A DNA stretch of 42,689 nt from Conidiobolus incongruus B7586. Taxonomy: Eukaryota > Entomophthoromycota > Entomophthoromycetes > Entomophthorales > Conidiobolaceae. Made by a program: the position numbers and the translations under genes. The notes under the pieces are model-generated. The model ran no database searches. It saw only the letters and a program-made list of their open reading frames with translations, and was not told the DNA's origin. The DNA is taken from positions 1-42,689 of the forward strand of contig JNEM01014423.1 of NCBI GenBank assembly GCA_000697335.1, read 5' to 3'. This document shows, one piece after another, positions 1-10,818 of the stretch (position 1 is its first letter; every line of letters begins with the position of its first letter).

Positions 1-57
1 AATAAATATATTTAGATATATTTAGTAAATTATTAGCAAAAATATTAACCCTTAATA

Positions 58-1262
58 TTTAACTAAGGTAAGTTATAAATTTATAAGTTTTTGAGATAAA
101 GGGATATATTTAAAAATATATAACCATATCTTTTTTCTCTTTTTGTTATTGTTTTATAAATATATTAAATATTTTTTATTAGTATTATTATATCTAAATC
201 CCTCTTTAAAAAAATTTACTTAAATATTAATTAACTTTATAAAAAAGGTAAATTAACTTATAATATTATTAGAATTACTAGTGTTAACTAGTTTACTATA
301 GTTAAAGCTGTTAAGAATAGCAATAAAAAAACATTTAAACTTAAACTTAAATGTATTAAGATTATAAATAAACATGATAAAAAATATATTTATAAGTTAG
401 TTAATATAGGTAAATGTGATACTATTATAAAAATATAACAGGAACTATAAAACTATACAAGAATATTAATTAGCACTAATATTATTATATGTATATTACA
501 TTAACATAGATACTACTTACACTTTAAGAAAAAACATTTTTAATTAAAGAAATCCTATTGTAAAGTTAGGTGGGAGTTTTAATGTTATTATTAATGTTAA
601 ACTAAAACTAATTAGAGTAAGGTTATTTAATCTAATGAAATAAAAATATACTTTAGTAAATCTAATAAAAAAGCTAGATACTTTAGAAAAAATACAAAAC
701 TACTTTATAACCATTATGTTAATTTTACCTAAAAATACAATAATAGGTTAATTATTATTTAAGGATATATGTTATTTTTAAGTGTAGGATATCTTTGTAA
801 AGTTAATAAGGGAATTAATATTGAAATATACTAAAGTATTTTAAACAATAAATTGAAAAAAACTATTGAATAATATATGTTAAACAAATTTAATATTATT
901 TTTTAGTAAGATAATGCTTCTTACTATACTATAGCTTTTACTACCAAATAACTTAAAAATAACAAGATAATAGTTATAAAGTAGCTTCTTTAATTTTTTA
1001 ACTTTAATATAATTAAATATCTTTAAGATTAGTAAAAAAAAGCTATTAAAGTTTTCCCCCCCCCCCTAATAAAAAATTTAGATCAATTTTAAAAATATAT
1101 TTAAGAAACATAGAATAAAATTAACCCTTTTTAATATAAGAAGTTAGTTGATTTTATACCCTACAAACTTAAAGAAGTTAGAAAAGCTAAAGATAAATAT
1201 ATTAGGTTTTAATTTTCTTTATCACTAAAAACTTATAAATTTATAATTTACCTTAGGTAAAA
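58..1262 (+). mobile_element. Tc1-like DNA transposon, full-length but dead
   Basis: About 1.2 kb, the usual size of a Tc1 element. The ends are inverted repeats: about 61-92 matches the reverse complement of about 1227-1259, sharing a core of AATTTATAAGTTTTT type sequence next to CCTAAGGTAA/AAGGTAAG. Inside, frame 1 from about 904 to 1120 reads as the end of a Tc1 DDE transposase: [Q][Q]DNAS at 904-921, then after 34 residues N-I-I-[E] at 1006-1017, followed by a decayed Y-L-W-D-W. This is DD34E spacing. Many Gln and Trp codons have become TAA or TAG, and Pro codons have become Leu or Phe codons. The catalytic Glu codon is AAA (Lys) at 1015-1017. Nearly every deduced change is C-to-T or G-to-A. 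Upstream residues (about 780-900) also fit a Tc1 core. It cannot make transposase. Confidence 0.85.
1056..1066. repeat. run of 11 C inside the Tc1 element
   Basis: An uninterrupted run of 11 C in otherwise extremely AT-rich DNA. It lies in the part of the transposase that would encode a short Pro run after the DDE core. Confidence 0.95.
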
Positions 1263-1669
1263 TTTAAAGGTTTATATTTTAGCTAATTAATAACTAAATA
1301 TCACTATTTAATAATATATATAATTAATAAAATATTATTTATATAAATAACTAATAAATTTTAAATTAATTTAAAAGTTATATGTTAAATTTAATTAATA
1401 TCAAAATATCTTAATTATTATTATTATTTTGTTTAATTATAATTAAATTAAAAAAAAAACAATTGAACTGATTTATAAGATTTTATATTTAATAATTTTT
1501 TATAATAATTAACTTATAAATAATATAAGGTAATTTTTTATTTAATTATATCAAAAGGAAAAAAGTTAATATTATAATATTTTTATAAAATAATAAAATA
1601 GTATAATTATATTTACTTTTAATTTAAAATATATAGATTATTAGTTTAATATCAATATATTCTTATTTT
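1263..1669. other. AT-rich spacer
   Basis: No open frame of coding quality, no repeat boundary and no recognisable motif. It consists of A/T-rich runs only. Confidence 0.6.
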
Positions 1670-2110
1670 GATAGAGTTTATCATCAATAATCAGAGGTAT
1701 AAAAGTTTGACTATAATATTTAATCAAAATAATATTAACATTAATTATAATGTTTCAATGCTAGTTACTAGTAATGCATAAAATAATTAACGAAGATAGG
1801 TAAAATACTGTTGTTATGGGTGTACTAGATTGAATATTTTATTAAGAAGATAAAAGGATATCATTATCTCGTAAGAGGTTTGCTGGCCTTCCTTCGTTAG
1901 AGTTATATCATTAGTTTTTTACAGTTAAATTTTCAGATAAAGACAGCGCCTAGAGGTGAGATAGCTCTTTTAAAAAATGAGACCTTTAGGTTAAAGTGAT
2001 TTACCTTCTGGAGTAACATCCCTATAAGGAAATAAATGGCAAGGCAAAATGCTTGTGCTGGTTACCATTTAGGTAACCATAATATTAAACATTAAAGACA
2101 ATAATTTATT
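1670..2110. ncRNA. candidate structured RNA island, strand unknown
   Basis: A block clearly richer in G and C than its flanks, with no open reading frame of note on either strand. It contains a perfect 7-bp hairpin at 2071-2089 (GGTTACC, loop ATTTA, GGTAACC). It also has a short CTC-GTAA-GAG stem with a GNRA-type loop near 1868-1877 and several compact GC-rich words (for example GACAGCGCCTAGAGGTGAG at about 1942). I compared it by eye with RNase P/MRP, SRP, U1-U6, U3 and telomerase RNA signatures and found no convincing match. It could be a lineage-specific RNA, a decayed exon or an old element. Only the composition and the hairpins are observed. Confidence 0.3.
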
Positions 2111-2814
2111 ATGAAAAACTCTGAATTATAAATAGCTTAAATTATTTAATATATTTAATTTTCAACTTTCCATTATTATATTATTAAGCTCAATTTTTAT
2201 TATATACAAATTTACTGAATATAAAATATCAATATAATCTTAAATTAATATATTTAATATTTTGACCCAAGTTTTAATTATTGTTTTCATATATATATGT
2301 AACAGTTTAAATATTATCTATAATATATTGATTATTGAATCAATTTTTATATTATATTGAATATTATTGATTAAAGTTTATTAATTTGATATATTATTAA
2401 TAATTTTTAAAATATATAATATATTTAAATATATATATTTAATAAAATTTCATTATAAATCAAATTTTAATTAACTGTTATTAATTTTTTTAAATTTGAT
2501 AAATATTAGAATTGTCAACAATTTAATTATATATTATTATTATGATTGATTTTTTTATATGAATATTAACAATTGATTTATTACTCTATGATATATAATA
2601 ATAAAAAAGTAATAATAAAACTCTTAATTATTTGTATAAAAATTATATTTTAATAAAAGCAATGATGCTATTTTACATCCTTTATATAACATAGTAATAG
2701 TAAAATATCTTTATATTCATTATTCCAATTATATTTGAACATGAATAAAAAATAATAAATTTATTATCCTAAAATAATTTTATTAAGTGAAATATTAGTT
2801 ATTTTTAATATCCA
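2111..2814. other. AT-rich spacer
   Basis: Nothing recognisable: A/T runs and short TA repeats without coding potential. Confidence 0.6.
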
Positions 2815-2990
2815 ATTACATTACTTCCCTATTGAAATCAAATGAGTTTTAAACCATTTTAATAGGGAAGTGGATTGTTAAAGAAGCAAACAAAAATCGA
2901 GGAAACCTTTAAAACTAAAATATTTTACCCATGAATCAAGTTTCAATAATTGTATATCCAGGGTTACAAATATTACTCGCATGTTATTTT
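2815..2990. ncRNA. GC-richer island with a 16-bp hairpin
   Basis: Bases 2823-2838 pair with 2856-2871 over 16 positions (one G:U), with a 17-base loop; the arms read ACTTCCCTATTGAAAT and ATTTTAATAGGGAAGT. A further 120 bases of higher GC than the surroundings follow, ending near 2985. There is no open frame. An ACAAAA hinge-like word follows the hairpin and an ACA lies near 2967, so an H/ACA-type guide RNA was considered. However, the stem lacks the usual internal pocket. It could equally be a remnant of a small inverted-repeat element. Confidence 0.25.
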
Positions 2991-5311
2991 AAGACAATAT
3001 CTTTTTTATTTAGTCAAAAATTATACATTTTTAAATTATTTTCTTAAAGTTTAAGATTATTAATAATGAATTAAATAGATAATTTTATTGATATATATTA
3101 TTTTTAATGAAAATAATTCAAATTATAAGATTAATAGTTTAAACTAATTTATATAATTAAATTCTATTTTTATATATATTATCAATTGAAATAAATGTAA
3201 AATTTTTATGATTTTTGTATATAAAAATCATAAAGTTAATTTGTTTTTTAATATATATATATATATCGTGAAAAAAAATTAATATAATAAATAGATAAAT
3301 GATTGTCTATTATATTATTTATATCGACATCTATTTCATATATTCTAGAAATTTCTTTAGATGGTTAAAAGATTGCCTTATTAGTTAATTTTTTAAAAAA
3401 ATTCAGACAATAATAATTACAAAAAAAACTGAATGAAATACAAAATTTGGGTGGTTATATCAAATAAATAATGCAAAATTCCTCAGATAATTCACTACAA
3501 TATATAATTTCAATATTAATAGTTAACTTGATTAATTTTCAATAAATTATTAAAACTGAAATATATATATATATGTATTTAGTTAAATACTCTAATTAAT
3601 TTCTAAACTGAAAAATTATATTATTAAACAATTAAATTTTATAAAATTATTTAGCAAAATTTAATATTATTAAAAATATTAAATTGAATATTATACAAAC
3701 TTTAAAATAAAACATTTAATTTTATATTTAATAACTGTTCCTTTAATTATTTGGAATATACCGAGTATCAATTATTAAGAATCAATTTAGAAGATGTGAC
3801 TAAAATTATTTTAACAAATTTAGTAAAATGTTCAAAAATCATTTGACCTAAACCAATAGTAAGATTTTTAGTAAGAAATTAAATTTTATTAACTATTTTA
3901 AGTTATTCTTTTTATAATAAATTTTATAAAAATATAATAGTATTTTTACTTATCATCATATAATTTAATGGTTCGCTTTTATTATAATCCGCAAACTTAT
4001 ATTTTTATTTTCATTTCAAATTTCCCAATAATATAAAATTAAAACAAAAGATATAAATATTTGAAATTATAGTATGTAATATATTTTGTTAAATTCTCAC
4101 TTTAATATATATACGTACATGTACATATTTACTAATAATTTAAAATATAATATTAACAATAATTTAATATTTAATATTTCAATTAAATTTATATATACTT
4201 AATTAAATTCCATTGTAAAAATTTAATTTTTTTTTTTAAAAAAAAATTTTTTTTAAGTGGTAAAGTGGATTTAAAAAATTAATATGTAACCAATTTATTA
4301 TAAAATACACATTACAAAAAAATTTTTTTTAATAAAAAAAATATATTATTATTGATAAATAATAATCTTTTAATAAATTATTAATTTTGTATTTTAAATT
4401 ATTTTAGTTAGTTAAACATGTTCAATATTAATTAATAATAAGTTTATGTTTTAGAATTGAGATTTTTATATTATGAAGATTATATATATTTCACTTTATT
4501 AAATTCATATTTAAATCTTTTAATTTTATTTAAATATATTACAATATTAATAAAAAAAAAGTTTAAAGTGAAATAATTAAAATGGTTTTATTCTAAATTG
4601 AGTAACTGAATTGAACTTGATATTTGATCCAATTAACTCCATTATTAAATAACTTAATCACAAAAGAAAAGTTCACTTGATAATTATGTACTGATTGATA
4701 ATAATAGATCAATCATCAATAAATTGGAATTGGAAGTGTTTGGATGAATAAAAAGGATGACAAAAATACTTCCTATTTTATGGTGTTTTTATTTACTTAG
4801 AGTAATACAAATTAATGTAAGATCTATTGAAATTATAAATTTTGTCTTATATTGGATTAGTGATATGTATAGACAGTTCAAATAAACCTATTTTAATACA
4901 ATATTCTACTTCTTATGATGTACGTTTTTATTTTTTAATATTTCAAGTGGAGAGTTGATATAGAGTCTAATACATACGATTTAAATTGATGAAATTGGAA
5001 ATTGAGAGGGGAGGGTGAGAGGGAGGTATGTTGTAGGATAGTAAGTAAGGTAGTTTAGAAAATTCATAAAAATTCTGAAGGGAGATTATTATTATTATTA
5101 TTATTAAAATGATATGTGATATATATACATAATTCAATCAATATCAGAAAATACAAATTATATACTAATATTATGACTACATTGATTAATTACAATTCAA
5201 TAAATAAAAAATATATAATATACATTATTAAATATTACTTTTATATTGAAATTATTACTATTTAAAAGATAATTAAAACAATATACAACATACTGTAATT
5301 AGTTACGTTTT
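2991..5311. other. AT-rich spacer with simple repeats
   Basis: No gene seen. It contains a T/A/T homopolymer palindrome at about 4227-4255, an unusual purine-only G-rich tract at about 5004-5022 and an ATT trinucleotide run at about 5087-5106. The stretch 4600-4990 is slightly less AT-rich but has no open frame. Confidence 0.55.
5004..5026 (+). repeat. G-rich purine tract
   Basis: Purine-rich on the plus strand with three GGG blocks plus GG (GAGAGGGGAGGGTGAGAGGG type). Such a tract stands out in DNA this poor in G and C, and it could in principle form a G-quadruplex or triplex. Function unknown. Confidence 0.6.
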
Positions 5312-5339
5312 TCACAATTCTAATGTGCAGTATATAAAA

Positions 5340-5525
5340 CCCAATTTGACCTTGACCGAGGTCAATAGCGGCATAAAGAGTGTTTGGAAAGCCGACCTAT
5401 AAGTCCGAAAGCTCATCCAGTGCTTAATACCACAACTTTTTGAAGGAGGCAGGGAAAAAACGAAAGGGTACCCGTTCCTAAAGTGACCAAAGTCAGTTGA
5501 AATGAAGAGCAACTGACTATCGTCA
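5340..5525. ncRNA. candidate structured noncoding RNA
   Basis: About 180 bases of markedly higher GC, carrying two perfect hairpins near its ends. The first is TTGACCT-TGACCG-AGGTCAA at 5346-5365, and the second is a 9-bp stem AGTCAGTTG/CAACTGACT at 5491-5499 and 5510-5518 with a 10-base loop. An 8-base palindrome GGGTACCC lies at 5466-5473. A 73-codon open frame exists on the minus strand (5533 to 5312), but it resembles nothing and the symmetry of the hairpins argues for RNA. Runs of T on both strands inside the block argue against RNA polymerase III. On the plus strand ACTTTTTGA at about 5433 is reminiscent of an Sm site, but the snRNA-specific motifs are missing. Identity unknown. Confidence 0.35.
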
Positions 5526-5579
5526 TTATACATAAATCATATAATGCTAGGGATTCAATGAATCAATGAAAATACAAGT

Positions 5580-6020
5580 TTAGCGTTTGAGCTTGGCTTT
5601 GAAAGGTTTACCAATGGATTTATGCATGAGTTTTCTAAGTAATTTATCGCCTTGAAAATCTTCCTTTTTCCAATTAGAACTCGTATCAATTTTTAAACCA
5701 CCTAATAATTGGGATAATTCGTCTATTTTAACCTTATTCCCGACGTTATTAAGTTGATTGAGCGCTACGTCTAAGCTTGTACTACAATTTACCCTAAATA
5801 GTTTCTCTGATAATTTTCGTCGCCAGTGGTAATATTGTGTGCTAGACTTGGCTGACTCTTCAACCAGTCGGTCCACTGTATTGAGTAGGAGCACTTGTCG
5901 GCATAAGCTTTTGGAGGGAGTGTTTAATTTGTCTAGACCCGATTGTAGTACAGAGTTGTAATCAGTTGGTGTGATGGGCGATTTGAATTTGGGATATGGG
6001 AGAGAGTAAGCGGATGACAT
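5580..6020 (-). CDS. uncharacterised protein, about 146 aa
   Basis: An open frame on the minus strand that ends with TAA at 5580. The frame stays open to an ATG at 6110 (176 aa). The ATG at 6020 (MSSAYSLPYP...) is preferred because the first 20 residues of the longer form come from AT-rich, non-coding-looking DNA, although codon quality already rises from about 6060, so an upstream exon is possible. The DNA is much richer in GC than its flanks, as the other genes here are, which supports a real gene. The product looks soluble: a Ser/Pro-rich start, a helical middle (SLCRQVLLLNTVDRLVEES), an LSQLLGGLKID motif and a very basic tail (KPFKAKLKR). There is no membrane segment or signal peptide. 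I do not recognise the family. Confidence 0.5.
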   Translation of the reverse strand: MSSAYSLPYPKFKSPITPTDYNSVLQSGLDKLNTPSKSLCRQVLLLNTVDRLVEESAKSSTQYYHWRRKLSEKLFRVNCSTSLDVALNQLNNVGNKVKIDELSQLLGGLKIDTSSNWKKEDFQGDKLLRKLMHKSIGKPFKAKLKR

Positions 6021-8922
6021 AGAGTTCTGCGAGTCGAAGGGTTCTTCAGTTTGTCTTGAATTCAGCTTGAGTAAAATTATTTTGGAGAATTGATAAACAA
6101 GATAAATCACAAGTAAGAAGGAGTCTAGAAAGTAATAAAAATAGCTAGTTAAAGGGAAAAGATATAGGATAGAACGTTGAATAAGCTATCAATTAATAGA
6201 AAAGCAATGAGAACGAGAGTATAATGAATATTTAAAATTAAAAAAGATTCAAAAGAGTCAATTTGACATGTAGGAATTATGAGTGAGGGAAGACTTGACA
6301 AAATCGAATCAAATATAGTAATTTCAATAATTAGAAAATTATCTTTGTCTGAGATTTATTGGGTTGAATTTAATAATACTAAAATAAAAGATTTTTTCCC
6401 TAATTTTGTTGCATTATTGATTATATACTCGTCATTTTTGAGTTAAATAAATAATATTAAGTGGCTAGATGTTGTTCTATTCTTATCTTCATTTTCTAGC
6501 ATTAAATACTTTTAAATATTGATTAATAATAATAATAATAATAATAATATTTTCTTAAATTTGATAAAGCTTAAATTGTTTAAAATGATATATTCAATGA
6601 GCTTGATCTGCCTTTTTTCACTAAAAAGAAATGAATAGTCTAGATGCTATTTAATTGGTTTGAATAGTCTGAAATAATTCAATTTTACATCTAAATCATA
6701 TAATTAGAATGAAGCCGATATCTTTAACTATTAATAAGTTGATTAATAAGCATGTTGTATGATAGTAAAATTAATCAATACTCAAATATATAATATATGT
6801 ATCAATTGATGAATATTATTTTTAACAGATTATGAATTCTTATTCTTTTTGGTTTCATTCCATTATTAACACCTCTCAATTTGTAATCGATTAAAGTTAA
6901 TCAAGGAAAGATGATTTCATTGGTTTATTAGATCATCAAAACGTATTTAATACCAGATAGAGTATGAATACAAATAATAAAAAATGATGTTTATTTTCAA
7001 GAATAAAAGTTAAAATGAAATACTATTAGTAAATTTTTTACTTTGGTATTCAATTTTGTTAGGCCTTAATAAATTTATCATAGGGTATATTTTAAATATC
7101 GACTAATGTTAAGAACTCTTATAATAAATCAAATTAAATCATCATAAGTAACTGTGCTAATAAATGAAAACTTTGCTAAATTTAAAGAATCAATATTTTT
7201 TTCGAATAGTTAAATTTAACTGTATGTTTTATAAATATTTGAAAATATATTTGGTGAATATAATTTTTTTAATAATATTTTCCTCATTAATATAATAATT
7301 TTGAAATTATCTATTTTTTTTCTTTGTGAATGATAACAAATTAATAATTCAAATTTAGAAAAAATATTAAAATTTAAAAAAATTTTTAATTAACATAATC
7401 GTATTATAATACATTGATTTATATTAAATAATATTAATAATCTATTAAATAAAGCATTTTGAGACTTAAATTCTATAAATTTTATTTTTCAATATTGGAA
7501 AAGGTACTAAACAGATATTATTTTTTTTCTATTCATTTAAGTGGATACAATCTATGTTCAGTTCAATTTTATTCAAAACATTTAAGCCTTTAATGTAATG
7601 AACTTAAACCAATTGAAAATCGTAAGCATTTTAGAATAAAATAAGTTCTTCTAATCTATAAAAGCACTATCAGGTTATATTCAACTGCAATTAAACGAAT
7701 ATTCAAACTGTGCAATTAGCTGGAGTTGTATTGACATTGGATCCAATTTCAATGAAAAAATAGTTGGGGGGAGATGATTTTTTCAATTGATCACAGAGTT
7801 GAAAGTAAATATCATATGATTGGCTGATGAATTATTATTTGATCAGGATAAAATTTGATGAATTGTCTGAAGATTTAATTAAAATTGAATATAGTTAACA
7901 ATAGATATAAATTGATAATTTGGATATTATTGAATTTGAAATAAAATTATCCAGTCCTATAATAAAATTTCAAATGGAAATTAATTAGAAATATGTAAGA
8001 ATATTATGATTAAGTACTGTGTGTGAGCATATTATTTATAAAATATTAATTTTAATATTCAAATAACAAACCAGATTTAAAAGGATAATAATTTATAAAT
8101 ATCAAATTTATATAAATTATTATAAAGTAATTTCGGGATATTGAAAAAGCGAGCTATTTCAAATTAATTATATAATAATATATTAATAATCTTATGAAAA
8201 TTAAATAAATTATTTATATAATAATGATTAAAACCGCAAGCTTTTATATTTGAATATTTATTTCTAAATTCAGAAATTTTATTATAATTAATTTTTTTAA
8301 AACAATTTGCATCAATAAAAGTTGCAAAGTATTAAAATTGCCAATTTAATATATTTATAAACTGAATCATATTAATAATACATTATTTATTAAATATTAT
8401 TTTTATTCTTTATTTGAAAGATATTAAAATTTTAATATTTTCGATTTATTATCAAAATGCATAAAGTATTATTTGAATCTGTGACTCATTTTGGAGATTT
8501 CCCAAAGTGTTGTAGTTATTTGTTATAAAATTCCAAATGGGGAATTAGTTGGTAAATCAAAAGTTATTACTTCGAATTTTTGCTATATATTACTCAATTA
8601 AGCTGTATAAATCAATATAAATGTAGTATTTTCAGTTTATATATATATATCATATAATAATGAAACTGTATTTTTCTGATTGATGATATTGTCTTATGTA
8701 GTTTGGCAAGTTTGATTCACATCAAATTCCAAAATTAAATTTATATCCAACTTGATTTTAATGGATATTGTAGATTGATAAAATCAATGAAAACTAATAC
8801 CATGATATTTGTTACTCATAAAGTAGTTGACTTGAGTATCAAATTATTTGTAAAATAAATATATATCTTTTTCCAAATATATATGTTTTTAAGTTTTTAA
8901 AATTCTTAAATTTAATACTTAG

Positions 8923-8971
8923 TGGACCCTGCTTCGATTAGTCATCCATAACAAAGATGGCGCAAAGTCCA
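8923..8971. other. nested stem in a small GC-richer island
   Basis: TGGAC at 8923-8927 pairs with GTCCA at 8967-8971, enclosing a second stem CATC/GATG with a 9-base loop. The surrounding 8920-9075 is less AT-rich than the spacer and has no open frame. No tRNA T-arm or D-arm is present. Weak evidence for a small RNA. Confidence 0.2.
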
Positions 8972-10608
8972 TTATCTTGTCATGACTATCCAATCATTTA
9001 ACCTCCAATCCCACATGATCGTTCAAAATAATTTATCTAATGATGACTTTAATCCTCTTTTTAATGTACTCCCCTTTTGATAATTAAGTACTATCCTGTT
9101 GATCCAATTCAAATCTGTGAAAAATGAGTAAAATCAAATAAATATAAATGAAGAGTTGAAAATGGTTTAAATATTTCACCCTTCAAAGTTATTCTCCTTA
9201 AATTTAAAATTAATTAATATAGAGTTAATGATATTTTACCTGTTCACAATTCATAAAAATTGAAGTAAATCATAAGGAAATTTTAAATTGAATTATTGTA
9301 AAAATTACTTTAAATAAATATGTTTTTTATTAAATAAAAATATTAACAAATAAAATTTATTGATCAAATATCAATATTTAAATACTTTAAGTAACATAAT
9401 AATGTAATAAAATTTATTGGTTATATTTCGAAACTCGATAAAACGTTATAAATTACAGGATTTGCAGCAATCCTCCAATTCGTTGATATCATTATTAACA
9501 TGTGAATTCAAAGTCAAATATTTGATTTATAAAACATAATATTAACTAATATTGCATTGAGTATGGATATATTATAATAGTAATTATCATCATATTCAAA
9601 ATATAGTGAAAGCATATTGGCGAAAGATATTTTTAATTTGAATAATGATTTGGTAAAAGCATAAAATAAAGGAGAATTAATTGAAGTTTATTCAATTTTT
9701 ATTATATTTATATGAATTCTTAAATTATATATTAAAACTTAAATTTTTATTAATACTCTAGATAATTAATAGCTTTGAAAATTGAGTTCATTGAATAATT
9801 TAGAGAAATTCATATTTCATTTTGATAATTTAAATTGATTAATATTAAAATTTTATATGATATAAATTAAATTGATATTAGCATTATTTAAAATTAATTA
9901 ATGAAAATAATTATGTATATAAAATATGTCAGCTATCATTAATTTACAACTAAAAGTGCTTATATGAACAATATTTAGAATTAATTTTTTGAAAGATCCA
10001 ATCCATAATTAAATTAATACGGTAAAAATCGGATTTGGCAAAAGTTTTAAAAATCAATATATATATATATTTATTTATTTATTTATTTATCAATTATAAA
10101 AAATAAATAATATTAAATTCATGAGTATAATATATTTTAATTTGATGATATGAAAAATATTTTGATTGTACTCTAACTAGTAATAAAATTTAAGTTAAAA
10201 TTTTTGCTCAAGTTGTATAAGTTATAAAAATTAAATTAATCAAATAATTATTATTTTATTAAATAAAAAAACCTATATTAATATGGATATTTTGTTCCTT
10301 AAAATTAAATAAAAATTATGTTAACATATTTTTATATTTAATATATATTTTTATTAGCTATAATCTAGAATATATACTTTATTTTTATAAAATTAATCAA
10401 TATGTTAACCAAAATTGAAAATGCTATTTTGCAAACTTGCCAGATGATTGGCCAAATTACTGATAAATATTATTGAACCAATCAAACTCAAAGAATTTTA
10501 TAGTCTATCAACAAAGTGACGCTTATGAGAAAAGTTTTCTAGTGTTTGAGCATTTGATTGGATATCTACGAACTATTGAAAATTTTAAACTATTGGAGAA
10601 TTCTTCAA

Positions 10609-10614
10609 ACGCGA
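10609..10614 (+). promoter_or_regulatory. ACGCG (MCB-like) element upstream of MCM4
   Basis: ACGCGA lies about 170 bases before the MCM4 start. CG-containing words are rare in this spacer. In well studied fungi the MBF factor binds ACGCG-type boxes at replication genes, so a G1/S role is plausible here by analogy only. Confidence 0.35.
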
Positions 10615-10784
10615 GATTTTATTGGCTCATTCGTCAGAATTTAAGAATTTGAAAAGTTTAAATAGAATGAAAGGACTAAAAGATGTGTTATAACTTAAAA
10701 ATATTATGATTAAATAATAATAACAATAATTTAAGAATAAGATATCATTAATATTTTTAAATTTATCCTAAAGTTTATGTTAAT

Positions 10785-10785
10785 A

Positions 10786-10818
<33 letters not shown>

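Larger units (their letters stand above)
6111..10784. other. 4.7 kb AT-rich spacer
   Basis: No gene recognised on either strand. It holds an AAT trinucleotide run at about 6522-6550, a less AT-rich island at about 8920-9075 (see the stem at 8923-8971) and, near its right end, the MCM4 upstream region with CCAAT-like words and a CGCG motif. The rest is A/T runs. Confidence 0.55.

Noticed and set aside
904-1250. Alternative genetic code with TAA/TAG as Gln
   Set aside because: The decayed transposon would suggest it, but the intact genes use CAA/CAG for Gln and terminate at TAA, so normal code plus C-to-T decay explains the data.
2815-2990. H/ACA guide RNA
   Set aside because: The ACA and hinge-like words are present, but the first stem is continuous without a pseudouridylation pocket, so the call is not supported.
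5312-5533. 73-codon minus-strand frame as a protein gene
   Set aside because: No recognisable motif. The block has paired hairpin ends that fit structured RNA better. Kept only as an alternative.
8923-8971. U4 snRNA fragment on the minus strand
   Set aside because: Only an 8-base CTTTGCGC match and a vague similarity around AATCGAAGC. No Sm site or the full 5' stem-loop.
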